Shown one piece after another: positions 18,361-26,919 of a DNA stretch of 64,000 nt. Numbering within the stretch: the stretch's first letter is position 1; each line of letters opens with the position of its first letter. Below the pieces are notes generated by a model. It searched no databases. It had not been told where the DNA came from and saw only the letters and a program-made list of their open reading frames with translations. The position numbers were made by a program, and so were the translations under genes. Source of the DNA: Mesorhizobium tamadayense (GTDB taxonomy: Bacteria; Pseudomonadota; Alphaproteobacteria; Rhizobiales; Rhizobiaceae); NCBI RefSeq assembly GCF_003863365.1, contig NZ_RQXT01000006.1:62001-126000 (forward strand). The letters run 5' to 3'.

Positions 18361-19656
18361 ATGTTTGCCAAGCTTGCCCGCACCGGAGTCCTGATCGCCG
18401 CGATAGGCGTCGCCGGCTGCAATGATTCCTCGATGAAGGATTTCGCGCCGGAGGCCAATAAGCCGCTGCCGGACAAGATCCTTGCTGACCTGAAGGCGAA
18501 GGGCATGGTGCGCACCTCCTCGGTAATGGCGCGCATCTTCAAGGAAGAAGGCAAGCTGGAGATCTGGAAGGCCAAGACCAACGGCCGCTACGATCTGGTC
18601 GCCAGCTACGACATCTGCAAATGGTCGGGCAAGCTCGGCCCCAAATACACCGAGGGCGACCGCCAGGCGCCGGAAGGCTTCTATACGGTGCGTCCGTCGC
18701 AGATGAATCCGCGCTCGAACTACCATCTGTCCTTCAACATCGGCTATCCCAACACCTATGACCGGGCCAACGGCCGCACCGGCTCCAATCTGATGGTGCA
18801 CGGCGCCTGCTCCTCGTCCGGCTGCTATTCGATGACCGACGCCCAGATCGAGCAGATCTATGCCTTCGGCCGCGATGCCTTCCAGGGCGGCCAGACCGAG
18901 TTCCAGATCCAGGCCTTCCCGTTCCGCATGACCGCCGCCAACATGGCGCGCTACCGCAACGACCCGAACTACGAGTTCTGGAAGATGCTGAAGGTCGGCT
19001 ACGACAATTTCGAGATCACCAAGGTGCCGCCGAGGGTCGACGTCTGCGAGAAACGCTACGTCTTCAACCAGGTCGCGCCTGAAGGCACGACCTTCGATCC
19101 GACCGGCCCCTGCCCGGCGAGCGCCCAGCCCGACTCGTTGAAGACGGCCTATGCCGATTACGAGAAGCGTTATGACGCGGCCTACAACGCGGCCGTGAAC
19201 TCGAGCACTCCGGCCCCCAGGCCGACCATTGCCGGCATCAAGGAAGCCAGCATCGTTTCCGACTGGTCGAAGCGTCGTGCCCGCGGCGAGCGCGTGCCGA
19301 TCGATCCGCCGTCGCTGAATTCCGACGGCTCGGTGACCGAGACGGCGCGCATGGGCCGCATCGATTCCCCGATCGGCCGCAAGATGGCGGCGATCGACGC
19401 GGAGAAAGAAGCCAAGCGCAAGGCCGAGGAGCAGCGGCTGGCGGCGATCGTGGCGGCCAAGGCCGCCAAGGAACAAGCCAAGGCGCAGGCTCTGGGCGAG
19501 AAGGAAGCCGCCAAGCAGGCAGCCCAGCAGCCGGTGGTCACCGCGGGTGTCGAGGCGGCGCCGACCCGGCCGGCGGCTGAGACCCAGGCGGCAAGCGCCG
19601 ACGAAGGCACGGTGTCGAAGCTGAAGAAGAAGCTGCTCGGCATGTTCGGCGGCTGA
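18361..19656 (+). CDS. L,D-transpeptidase (YkuD/YafK type) lipoprotein
   Basis: 431 residues from the ATG at 18361. The N-terminus is a lipoprotein signal: basic residues, VLIAAIG, then lipobox VAGC. The YkuD catalytic domain has HGACSSSGCYSM at about 145-156, with the active Cys in SGCYS. The C-terminal third is disordered: an Ala/Lys/Glu-rich stretch (about 340-385) then a Pro/Ala/Thr segment. Probably a periplasmic enzyme acting on peptidoglycan cross-links or lipoprotein anchoring. The 223-bp upstream gap contains GTTAACGG at 18272-18279, a motif also seen ahead of the second L,D-transpeptidase. Confidence 0.85.
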   Translation: MFAKLARTGVLIAAIGVAGCNDSSMKDFAPEANKPLPDKILADLKAKGMVRTSSVMARIFKEEGKLEIWKAKTNGRYDLVASYDICKWSGKLGPKYTEGDRQAPEGFYTVRPSQMNPRSNYHLSFNIGYPNTYDRANGRTGSNLMVHGACSSSGCYSMTDAQIEQIYAFGRDAFQGGQTEFQIQAFPFRMTAANMARYRNDPNYEFWKMLKVGYDNFEITKVPPRVDVCEKRYVFNQVAPEGTTFDPTGPCPASAQPDSLKTAYADYEKRYDAAYNAAVNSSTPAPRPTIAGIKEASIVSDWSKRRARGERVPIDPPSLNSDGSVTETARMGRIDSPIGRKMAAIDAEKEAKRKAEEQRLAAIVAAKAAKEQAKAQALGEKEAAKQAAQQPVVTAGVEAAPTRPAAETQAASADEGTVSKLKKKLLGMFGG

Positions 19657-19667
19657 GATCTTTCGCC

Positions 19668-19904
19668 TTGTCCAGGCCAGCCATTTACGACCTCAAGGGA
19701 TTGAATTGCCCGTTGCCGGTGCTGAAGGCGCGCAAGCGCCTGGCCGCGATGCGGCCCGGCAACCGTCTGTGGCTGGAAACCACCGATCCGCTGGCCGTGA
19801 TCGACATTCCGGCCTTCTGCACCGATGCCGGCCACCGGCTGATCGAGACGGCCGCGGTCGACGGCGGCCATCGTTTCCTGGTCGAGCGTGGCGGCCTGGC
19901 TTAA
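19668..19904 (+). CDS. TusA/SirA-like sulfur-carrier family protein
   Basis: 78 residues with the family motif YDLKGLNCPLPVLKARK, where the Cys-Pro (CPLP) carries persulfide sulfur in TusA. No ATG precedes the motif in frame; TTG at 19668 is the only sensible start, 11 bp after the L,D-transpeptidase stop. Could serve tRNA thiolation, molybdenum cofactor or other sulfur relay; a second Cys occurs in AFCTDAGH. Immediately followed by a palindromic repeat that starts at its stop codon. Confidence 0.85.
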   Translation: MSRPAIYDLKGLNCPLPVLKARKRLAAMRPGNRLWLETTDPLAVIDIPAFCTDAGHRLIETAAVDGGHRFLVERGGLA

Positions 19905-20007
19905 TGCATGTCGCCCAAAAGTGCGCAGCGGTTTTGGGAAAACGACATGCATCAAACAAAGACGTAAAGCGCGTCGCCTCAAATCCGTTTCAGCGCGACG
20001 CGCTTTA
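19904..20007. repeat. Composite palindromic intergenic repeat / bidirectional terminator
   Basis: Two palindromes in tandem fill the gap between the convergent TusA-like and CobW-like genes. The first (19904-19952) has outer arms ATGCATGTCG and CGACATGCAT and inner arms CCCAAAA and TTTTGGG. The second (19965-20007) has perfect 13-bp arms TAAAGCGCGTCGC and its complement. The first shares its core with the element at 53428-53474. I recall similar palindromes scattered in Mesorhizobium genomes. Position fits a terminator role. Confidence 0.75.
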
Positions 20008-20029
20008 AGCCAATCGGAATTTCCCGCAG

Positions 20030-21154
20030 CTACAGCCCGGCGATCGCCAGCGGATTGGCCTCGAGCGCCGCCCGGTCGGGTGTGTCGATCGACGGCTTGT
20101 TGGTGAAGGCTGCGAACAGCCGCTCGACATAGTCTTGCGGCATGTCGAGCGTGATCAGCACCAACCGGGTGCCGCGCTGCCCGTCCGGCCAGGCCGGCAG
20201 CCTTGCCGGTGGATGCAGGATCTTCTGCACGCCGTGGATGACCAGCGGCCGTGACGGATCCTCCATCAGCTCGATCACGCCCTTCATGCGCAGCAGATTC
20301 TCGCCATGCGTCGAGCGCAAGAGATCGAGGAACATCTCGATCGCCGAGAATGGCACCGGCCCCTCGTGGACGAGCGAGTGGGAGCGCAGGCGGCTATCGT
20401 GGCGGTGGTCGTGATGATGGTGGCTGTGATCATGGTCATCGCCGTGGTGATGATGATCGTGATCATGCGCAGCCTCCTCTCCAAGCCAGCGCCGCACATC
20501 GGCGCTCTTGGTTTCGGGATTGTAGAGGCCGCAATTGAACAGGGACGCGGCCCCGGCAGCGGGATCGTCGACGTCGAGCAGCACCGCGCCCGGATTGATC
20601 TGGCGCAGCCTCGCCCGCAAGGCGTCGGCATTGGCCGCCTCGGCGAGATCGGACTTGGTCAGCACGATGCGGTCTGCGACCGCCGCCTGCTTCACTGCCT
20701 CGACATGGCCATCGAGCGTGGCCTCGCCGTTCACGGCATCGACCAGCGTGATGACGCCGTCGAGCCGGAAAGCCTGCACCAGCGCCGGATGCGCCATGAT
20801 CGACTGCAGCACCGGCGCGGGATCGGCAAGACCGGTGGTCTCGACCACGACGCGGGCAAGTCTGGCGATGCGGCCGGTCTGCACCCGGTCGACGAGATCG
20901 GCCAGCGTGTCCACCAGGTCGCCGCGCACCGTGCAGCAGAGGCAGCCGTCGGAAAGCTGGATGATGCCGTCCGAGGCCTGCTCGACGAGCAGATGGTCGA
21001 TCGCCACCTCGCCGAGCTCGTTGATGATGACGGCCGTGTCGGCAAGCGCCGGATCCTTGAGCAGCCGGTTGAGCAGCGTCGTTTTGCCGGCGCCGAGAAA
21101 GCCGGTGAGCACCGAGACGGGAATGGGAAAGTCGACGCGCATCTGCCCTGTCAT
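20030..21154 (-). CDS. COG0523 GTPase (CobW/ZigA-type metallochaperone)
   Basis: 374 residues. G1 loop GFLGAGKTTLLNR at 18-30, the metal-binding CLCC at 71-74, the guanine motif TKSD near 166-169, and a C-terminal CobW_C domain. Residues 230-252 form a His-rich insert with 14 His among Asp residues, typical of zinc or nickel handling members. Could be a cobalt chaperone for cobalamin synthesis or a zinc chaperone; the His-rich loop and lack of Zur site or B12 riboswitch do not decide. It follows the D,D-carboxypeptidase gene by 2 bp, so the two are cotranscribed. Confidence 0.85.
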   Translation of the reverse strand: MTGQMRVDFPIPVSVLTGFLGAGKTTLLNRLLKDPALADTAVIINELGEVAIDHLLVEQASDGIIQLSDGCLCCTVRGDLVDTLADLVDRVQTGRIARLARVVVETTGLADPAPVLQSIMAHPALVQAFRLDGVITLVDAVNGEATLDGHVEAVKQAAVADRIVLTKSDLAEAANADALRARLRQINPGAVLLDVDDPAAGAASLFNCGLYNPETKSADVRRWLGEEAAHDHDHHHHGDDHDHSHHHHDHRHDSRLRSHSLVHEGPVPFSAIEMFLDLLRSTHGENLLRMKGVIELMEDPSRPLVIHGVQKILHPPARLPAWPDGQRGTRLVLITLDMPQDYVERLFAAFTNKPSIDTPDRAALEANPLAIAGL

Positions 21155-21156
21155 CG

Positions 21157-22323
21157 CTAGTTCGCCGCCTTGGCCGGCTGATCCCCCTGCGCCGCCGCGG
21201 CAGCAGTGGCGGCGGGTGCGGCGCCGGCCGGCGCCGGCCTGTCGGGCCGCCAGGTCGGCAGCGGCACATCGGCATAGTTTTGATCGGTCTGGTCGACGAA
21301 AGCCTTGGGCGCCGGCCCGGTCGCGCCGCCGAGGCCGACGGCGATCAGCGTCGGATGATCGAGCTTCACCTGGTAGGGCGACTTCGGCTTGTCCTTGGCG
21401 GCCAAGGTGGGCGCTGCCTCGGATTGTTCTTCTTTCGGCTTCTTCTTGCAGATCTCGTCGTTCAGATCGTTGGGCGACAGCGTGTCGCCATAGGGCTTGA
21501 GCGCCGCGAGCGTCGTCGTGCCGACGGCCGGCGCGTCAAAACCCTGGTCGAGCAGCTTCGCCGCCGTTTCGGCGCGGCTGATCGCCGATTTTTCGCCGAG
21601 CACGACGGCGACCAGCGTGCGGCCGTTGCGCGTCGCCGAGCCTATCATGTTGAAGCCCGAGGAACAGACGAAGCCGGTTTTCATGCCGTCGGCGCCCGGA
21701 TAGCGGCCAATCAGGAGGTTGTAGTTCGGGATCGCCTTCTTGCCGACGGCAAGTCCCTCGATGGAGAACCACGGCGCATATTGCGGAAAATCGTTGCGAA
21801 GCGCCATCACCAGGACTGCAAGGTCGCGCGCGGTCGTGTACTGGTCCGGCGAATAGAGCCCGTTCGGATTGACGAAATGCGTTCCGACCATGCCGAGCCT
21901 GGCGGCCTCGGCATTCATACGATCGGCAAAGGCGGCTTGCGATCCGCCGATGTTCTCGCCGACTGCCATGGCGATGTCGTTTGCCGACTTGACCAGTATC
22001 ATCTTCAGCGCATTGTCGAGCCGCATTATCGAGCCGGGCTTGAAGCCCATCTTGCTCGGCGGCTCGCCGGCGGAATGTTTTGTCACCTTGATCGGCGAAT
22101 CGAGCGCCACCTCGCCGGCGGCGATCGCCCGAAACGCGACATAGGCCGTCATCAACTTGCTCAGAGAGGCCGGATACCAGCGCTTGAAGGCGTCCTGATG
22201 CTCCAGCACGTTGCCGCTCTTCAGGTCAAACAGCACCACCGGATTGGCGTGCGCGGCGCCCGAAAACACCGGCAGCGCCAGCGCGCCCGCAAGCAACAGG
22301 TTGAGGAAATGCCTTTGCCGCAT
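21157..22323 (-). CDS. D-alanyl-D-alanine carboxypeptidase (penicillin-binding protein, S11)
   Basis: 388 residues from the ATG at 22323 (MRQRHFLN). A Sec signal peptide ends at GAAHAN. The three catalytic motifs are in order: SLSK (about 54-57), SAN (about 111-113) and KTG (about 215). These trim the terminal D-Ala of peptidoglycan stem peptides. After the catalytic domain there is a Lys/Glu-rich linker and an Ala/Pro-rich tail; no clear amphipathic membrane anchor is visible. Upstream of the CobW-like gene in one unit. Confidence 0.92.
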   Translation of the reverse strand: MRQRHFLNLLLAGALALPVFSGAAHANPVVLFDLKSGNVLEHQDAFKRWYPASLSKLMTAYVAFRAIAAGEVALDSPIKVTKHSAGEPPSKMGFKPGSIMRLDNALKMILVKSANDIAMAVGENIGGSQAAFADRMNAEAARLGMVGTHFVNPNGLYSPDQYTTARDLAVLVMALRNDFPQYAPWFSIEGLAVGKKAIPNYNLLIGRYPGADGMKTGFVCSSGFNMIGSATRNGRTLVAVVLGEKSAISRAETAAKLLDQGFDAPAVGTTTLAALKPYGDTLSPNDLNDEICKKKPKEEQSEAAPTLAAKDKPKSPYQVKLDHPTLIAVGLGGATGPAPKAFVDQTDQNYADVPLPTWRPDRPAPAGAAPAATAAAAAQGDQPAKAAN

Positions 22324-22538
22324 GATCAATTCCGAAATCGCCTCTTGCCGTAGTTGCCGCTGGCTCCGTAAGATTTCGTTACGCGATGGCCAGCATGGTG
22401 CGGACCGACCCTCGACCCCGGACCGCATTATGCGGTGCTATTTACCCTATGTGACGCCAAAATGGCAAAGCGCCAGACAATCACGATTGCCGGCAAGCGG
22501 CCCTGAACCGCCTGCCCCAACAAAGAAATGGACCGATT

Positions 22539-23702
22539 ATGCCAATTCTCAACCGTGCCGCGGAAATGCAGGAAGAGGTCGCCGGCTGGCGGCGCCATCT
22601 GCACCAGACGCCGGAGCTGAACTTTGACGTGTTCCAGACCGCCGCCTTCGTCACCGACAAGCTGCAGGCTTTCGGCTGCGACGAGGTTGTGGCGGGGCTG
22701 GGCAAGACCGGCGTCGTCGGCATCATCCGCGGCCGCAAGGGCGAGGGTCCGGCCATTGGGCTGCGTGCCGACATGGACGCGCTGCCGATCAATGAGATCA
22801 CCGGCAAGCCCTATGCGTCGACCGTCCCCGGCAAGATGCATGCCTGCGGCCATGACGGCCACACCGCCATGCTGCTCGGCGCCGCGAAGTATCTCGCCGA
22901 AACGCGCAATTTCGCCGGCTCCGTGGCGGTGATCTTCCAGCCGGCCGAGGAAGGTGGCGGCGGCGGCAACGAGATGGTCAAGGACGGCATGATGGAGCGC
23001 TTCGGCATCTCGAAGGTGTTCGGCATGCACAACATGCCCGGCCTTCCCGTTGGCGAGTTCGCTATCAAGCCCGGCCCGATCATGGCGGCGACCGCCGAAT
23101 TCACCATCACCGTCAAGGGGCACGGCGGCCATGCGGCCATGCCGCACGGCACCATCGATCCGATCGTCATCACCAGCCAGTTGGTGGGCGCTTTGCAGAC
23201 CATTGCCTCGCGCAGCACCGATCCGGTCGAGGCCGTCGTCGTGTCGGTGACCAAGTTCCACGCCGGCGATGCCTACAACGTCATTCCGGAACAAGCCGAG
23301 ATCGCCGGCACGGTACGCACGCTGAAGAAGGAAGTGGCCAGGAAGGCGGAAGAACGCATCCGCGCCATCTGCGCCGGCCTGGCGTCGGCTTTCGGCGCGA
23401 CGATCGAGGTTGACTACGACGCCAACTATCCCGTCACCTTCAACCATGCAGAAGAGACGGTCTTCGCCAGCGATATTGCCGCCGACGTCGCTGGCGAGGC
23501 CCATGTCCACCGCGCCATCCAGCCGGTGATGGGCGGCGAGGATTTTTCCTACATGCTGGAAGCGCGCCCCGGCGCTTTCATATTCATCGGCAACGGCGAC
23601 TCAGCCGGCCTCCATCATCCGGCCTATGACTTCAACGACGAGGTCATCCCGCACGGCGTGAGCTACTGGGTAAAGCTGGCGGAGACGGCGCTGGGCGCCT
23701 GA
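22539..23702 (+). CDS. M20D amidohydrolase (hippurate hydrolase-like)
   Basis: 387 residues. Metal-binding motifs of the M20D aminoacylase/hippuricase/IAA-amino acid hydrolase group are present: GLRADMDALP, MHACGHDGHTAMLLG, PAEEGGGG and GMHNMPGLPVG, plus GGEDFSYM near the C-terminus. Two metal ions hydrolyse N-acyl amino acids; the acyl group is not predictable. Stands alone, followed by a GC hairpin. Start ATG 22539 gives the full N-terminal helix. Confidence 0.9.
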   Translation: MPILNRAAEMQEEVAGWRRHLHQTPELNFDVFQTAAFVTDKLQAFGCDEVVAGLGKTGVVGIIRGRKGEGPAIGLRADMDALPINEITGKPYASTVPGKMHACGHDGHTAMLLGAAKYLAETRNFAGSVAVIFQPAEEGGGGGNEMVKDGMMERFGISKVFGMHNMPGLPVGEFAIKPGPIMAATAEFTITVKGHGGHAAMPHGTIDPIVITSQLVGALQTIASRSTDPVEAVVVSVTKFHAGDAYNVIPEQAEIAGTVRTLKKEVARKAEERIRAICAGLASAFGATIEVDYDANYPVTFNHAEETVFASDIAADVAGEAHVHRAIQPVMGGEDFSYMLEARPGAFIFIGNGDSAGLHHPAYDFNDEVIPHGVSYWVKLAETALGA

Positions 23703-23718
23703 GCGATCTGCGATCAGA

Positions 23719-23741
23719 GCCCGGCGAACATCCCGCCGGGC
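23719..23741 (+). terminator. GC-rich hairpin after the amidohydrolase
   Basis: Perfect 8-bp arms GCCCGGCG (23719-23726) and CGCCGGGC (23734-23741), 16 bp after the stop. The following bases are CTATTGCC, so there is no proper T-tract; termination would be weak or Rho-assisted. Confidence 0.45.
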
Positions 23742-23847
23742 CTATTGCCGGGTCTGCGGAAGCGGATGAACATCAGGTGCCTCCGCAGCGGATCGACTGT
23801 ATGCCTCTTGGCGAACCGGTTCGAAGCGGCTATGTGTCTGGCCGCGT

Positions 23848-23924
23848 GGTCCCGTAGCTCAGTAGGATAGAGCGGCAGATTCCTAATCTGTAGGTCACAG
23901 GTTCGATTCCTGTCGGGATCACCA
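23848..23924 (+). tRNA. tRNA-Arg (anticodon CCT)
   Basis: A full cloverleaf with encoded CCA. Acceptor arms GGTCCCG and CGGGATC pair over seven positions with one G-T. The D stem is GCTC/GAGC, the anticodon stem GCAGA/TCTGT and the loop TTCCTAA, giving anticodon CCT for AGG codons. The T arm is ACAGG-TTCGATT-CCTGT. It borders the accessory region to the right; no integrase or repeated 3' end was seen, so use as an attachment site is not shown. Confidence 0.96.
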
Positions 23925-24074
23925 TGCTTTTCAAAGGTTTAACCCGACGTCGTATAGACGGGCCGATATCGGAAAGCGTCCTTTCACGCAGGCCGACAGA
24001 AAACTCTCATCCTCCAAATCTCGGTTCCGGCACCCCGCTCACGCCGAGGCCGCCTTAAGCTAGCCGAGAAACGA

Positions 24075-24737
24075 TTAGCGACGTTCCGGCTTCAGCGCGA
24101 GGCCGACCACCATTTCCACCATTTGTCTTTTGAGCGCCTCCTGCCCGTCGCCCATGAAAAGGTCCGTGCCGAAAATGTGCGAGAAGGTGGTTCGGTTCGA
24201 GACATTGAAGAAGCTCATTGCGCTGATGTGCCAGTGCAATTGAAGCGGAGTCACGTCCTTGCGAAACAGACCAGCCTCGCGGCCGCGTCGGCAGATCGCC
24301 TCCAATTTCTGTATGGCGCCGGCATTCAGCGGGCGGATCAGTTCGGATCGTTCCAGATAAGCCCCGTGGTGGATGTTCTCGATCATGACGATCCGGATGA
24401 AGTCCGGGTGGCGGCTGTGGTGGTCGAAGGTGAATTCCGCGAGCAGTTTCAAAGCCTCGACTGGCGGCAAATGGTCGAGTTCCAGTTCCTGTTCGCCGGC
24501 ACGAACCTCGCGATAGGCTTCTTCCAGGACCCGCTCATACAGCCGCTCCTTGTCGCCGAAATAGTAGTAGATCATGCGCTTCGAGGTGTTCGTCTTGGCT
24601 GCGATCTCGTCGATGCGTGCTCCCGACAGGCCGTTTGCGGCAAATTCCGCCATCGCCACGGATAGGATATTCTTGCGCACGCCTGCGGGATCCTGTTTCC
24701 AGCCGCCGCTCCGTCCATTCGCCGGTTTATCGTCCAT
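24075..24737 (-). CDS. TetR family regulator of the quinate/shikimate cluster
   Basis: 220 residues from the ATG at 24737 (GGGAGGG upstream); an in-frame ATG at 24773 is an alternative. The N-terminal helix-turn-helix reads GARIDEIAAKTNTSKRMIYYYFGDKERLYE, a textbook TetR DNA-binding domain (quoted in part: NTSKRMIYYYF is the recognition helix). The C-terminal ligand domain has no identified ligand. It is divergent from the dehydrogenase gene, with two direct repeats between them that are likely its operators; a pathway intermediate is the expected inducer. Confidence 0.87.
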   Translation of the reverse strand: MDDKPANGRSGGWKQDPAGVRKNILSVAMAEFAANGLSGARIDEIAAKTNTSKRMIYYYFGDKERLYERVLEEAYREVRAGEQELELDHLPPVEALKLLAEFTFDHHSRHPDFIRIVMIENIHHGAYLERSELIRPLNAGAIQKLEAICRRGREAGLFRKDVTPLQLHWHISAMSFFNVSNRTTFSHIFGTDLFMGDGQEALKRQMVEMVVGLALKPERR

Positions 24738-24792
24738 GATCGGCTGATGCCCTCCCAGTCCGAACCGTTGCATCCGATCGAGTCTTTAGCAA

Positions 24793-24844
24793 ATTAACCG
24801 GCTCGTACAAAGTCGTTGACGGAATTAACCAAACGGTACAAAGT
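24793..24844. promoter_or_regulatory. Paired 21-bp direct repeats, probable TetR operators
   Basis: Two copies of ATTAACC-N4/5-GTACAAAGT occur at 24793-24813 and 24824-24844, matching at all but the central four or five bases. Their starts are 31 bp apart, about three helical turns, so both sites face the same side of DNA. They lie between the divergent tetR and dehydrogenase starts. The second also contains a partial dyad ACC-AAAC-GGT. Confidence 0.65.
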
Positions 24845-24872
24845 GCAGGCGGATGTCGGGAGGAGCTTGCTG

Positions 24873-25877
24873 ATGAAACGGCAAGTCCGGCTCCGGGAGG
24901 TTGCATTGACATCGTTTGCTGCTCGCGAGATGGCGGATGGAGAAGTTACGGCTTCCGATCCGCGGCGCGTGCTGGTGGGCTTGGTCGGGCGTGGCATCCA
25001 GGCGTCGCGGACGCCGGCGATGCACCAGGCCGAAGGGAGGGCGCAGGGCATCGCCTACATCTACCGGCTGCTTGATGCCGACCGCATGGGTGACGGCACG
25101 CTCCGGCTGGACGACATACTCGCTTTCGCCGGGCATTTCGGCTTCGACGGGCTGAACGTCACCTTCCCTTACAAGCAGGAGATCATTCCGTTGCTCGACG
25201 AATTGTCGGAGGCCGCGGAGGCGCTCGGCTCGGTCAACACCGTGGTGCTGCGCGGCGGCCGCCGGATCGGCCACAACACCGACCTGTGGGGTTTTACGGA
25301 GAGTTTCCGAGGCGGCATGGCGGGGGCGCCGCGCGACAGCGTGCTGCTGCTCGGAGCCGGGGGAGCCGGCGCCGCGGTGGCTCATGCCGTGCTCCAGCTG
25401 GGTGTCAGGCAATTGCTTGTCGGCGACATCGTGCCTGCCAAGGCGGCGGCGCTCGCCCAGCGGCTCGGATCGCTGTTCGGGCCGGACCGGGTGACGGCCG
25501 TTTCCGATTTCGCCGCGGCTGCGCAGCAAACCGACGGGATCGTCAATGCGACGCCGGTCGGGATGGCCAAGCTGCCGGGCATCCCGCTCGATCCAGCGCT
25601 ATTGAGACCTGAATGCTGGGTCGCCGACATCGTCTATTTCCCGCTGGAGACGGAGCTGCTCGCCGCTGCGAGACAGCGCGGCTGCCGCACGCTCAACGGC
25701 GAGGGCATGGCCGTCCATCAGGCGGCGCGGGCGTTCGAGCTTTTCACCGGCATTCAGCCGGACGTCGATCGAATGAAGGCGGCCTTCGCGACCTTCGGCG
25801 ACAAGCCCGTTCCGGAACGGGCGGGTGGGGGCGAAAGCCGCCAAGCCTATGAGAATGAAACAGGGAGGAAGACATGA
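24873..25877 (+). CDS. Shikimate/quinate dehydrogenase (AroE/YdiB family, catabolic)
   Basis: 334 residues from the ATG at 24873, preceded by GGGAGGAG at a 7-nt spacing; the frame is open earlier but runs through the operator. N-terminal substrate domain includes SRTPAMHQAEG, LNVTFPYKQEI (catalytic Lys) and HNTDLWGF (Asp). The NAD(P) fold has LLLGAGGAGAAVAHA near residue 160, and the next strand ends in GD (LLVGD), an acidic residue that points to NAD preference. Oxidises quinate or shikimate to the 3-dehydro form. First gene of the catabolic operon; ATGA overlap with the next gene. Confidence 0.88.
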   Translation: MKRQVRLREVALTSFAAREMADGEVTASDPRRVLVGLVGRGIQASRTPAMHQAEGRAQGIAYIYRLLDADRMGDGTLRLDDILAFAGHFGFDGLNVTFPYKQEIIPLLDELSEAAEALGSVNTVVLRGGRRIGHNTDLWGFTESFRGGMAGAPRDSVLLLGAGGAGAAVAHAVLQLGVRQLLVGDIVPAKAAALAQRLGSLFGPDRVTAVSDFAAAAQQTDGIVNATPVGMAKLPGIPLDPALLRPECWVADIVYFPLETELLAAARQRGCRTLNGEGMAVHQAARAFELFTGIQPDVDRMKAAFATFGDKPVPERAGGGESRQAYENETGRKT

Positions 25878-26860
25878 CTTCGAATGCAAGCCGCCGCCAG
25901 TTTCTTGTCGGCACTGGTCTCGTGGCGGCCGCCACGGCGTTTCCGGCCTTTGCTCAGGAGAAGCCGAAGCTACGCTTCTCGGCGGTGTTCTCCGAGCAGG
26001 ATATCCGCGCCGAGATGATGAAGAAATTCGCCGATGCCATCAAGGACGACTTCACCTTCGAAGGCTACTACGGGGGCAATCTCTTCAAGCAGGGAACGGA
26101 GCTCGTCGCTATCCAGCGCGGCACCTTGGAAATGGGGAACATCGCGCCGCAGGACGTCTCCAAGCAGATCCCGGCATGGTCTATCGTCACCGCCGGCTAT
26201 CTTTTCCGCGACGCCGCCCACATGCGGAAATTCTTCGCCAGCGAACCGGGCGCGGAAATGAAGAAGATGACCGAGGACCAGCTCGGTATAAAGGTGCTTG
26301 GCCCCACCTATTTCGGCATGCGTCAGGTGGGCCTCAAGCCTGACAAGGAGATCAAGACGCCAGCCGATCTTGCCGGCATCAAGCTCAGGATGCCGGGCGG
26401 CGATGCCTGGCAGTTCCTCGGCTCGGCGCTCGGCGCCAACCCAACCCCGATGGCTTATGCGGAGGTATACACCGGCCTGCAGACGGGTGCGATCGATGGT
26501 CAGGACAATCCGCTGCCGAATGTCGAGAACATGAAATTTTACGAGGTGATGTCGCAGATCGTGCTCACCTCGCACCTCGTCGGCTTCGATCTTCTCGCGG
26601 TGTCGAAGAAGGTGTGGGACGAAATGGGCGCCGAGAAGCAGACAAGGTTCCAGGCGGCGGCCGATGCGGCCATCGAATTCTCGACCGACAAGCACTTGGC
26701 ACGGGAAAAAGAGCTGGTCGAGTTCTTCAAAGGCAAGGGATTGAAGCTTTATGAACCCGACGTTGGGGCCTTCCGCAAACATGTCCAGGAGCAGTATCTG
26801 GCTTCCGACCTGGCGAAAGATTGGCCCGCGGGCATGCTGGAAAAGATCAACGCTCTCTGA
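25874..26860 (+). CDS. TRAP transporter substrate-binding protein (DctP)
   Basis: 328 residues. A twin-arginine-like signal (SRRQFLVG, then VAAATAFPAFAQ) directs it to the periplasm. The DctP fold is clear: NIAPQDVSKQIPAWS, the conserved Arg segment GIKLRMPGGDAWQFLG that normally binds the substrate carboxylate, AYAEVYTGLQTGAIDGQDNP. Overlaps the dehydrogenase gene by 4 bp (ATGA), strong evidence of a shared pathway, so quinate or shikimate is the inferred ligand. Confidence 0.92.
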   Translation: MTSNASRRQFLVGTGLVAAATAFPAFAQEKPKLRFSAVFSEQDIRAEMMKKFADAIKDDFTFEGYYGGNLFKQGTELVAIQRGTLEMGNIAPQDVSKQIPAWSIVTAGYLFRDAAHMRKFFASEPGAEMKKMTEDQLGIKVLGPTYFGMRQVGLKPDKEIKTPADLAGIKLRMPGGDAWQFLGSALGANPTPMAYAEVYTGLQTGAIDGQDNPLPNVENMKFYEVMSQIVLTSHLVGFDLLAVSKKVWDEMGAEKQTRFQAAADAAIEFSTDKHLAREKELVEFFKGKGLKLYEPDVGAFRKHVQEQYLASDLAKDWPAGMLEKINAL

Positions 26861-26919
26861 CCCGCCCCGGCTTCGGCGGTCAGGAGCCCGCCGAAGCCGT
26901 TGCTGCCACGTCTGATACC

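Noticed and set aside
20030..22538. Cobalamin riboswitch ahead of the CobW-type gene or its operon
   Set aside because: The gene starts 2 bp after the carboxypeptidase gene, and the short region upstream of that gene shows no B12-box-like sequence or extended fold that I could recognise.
23848..23924. tRNA-Arg as the attachment site of a genomic island
   Set aside because: No integrase nearby and no second copy of the tRNA 3' end was seen in the window, so there is no direct support.
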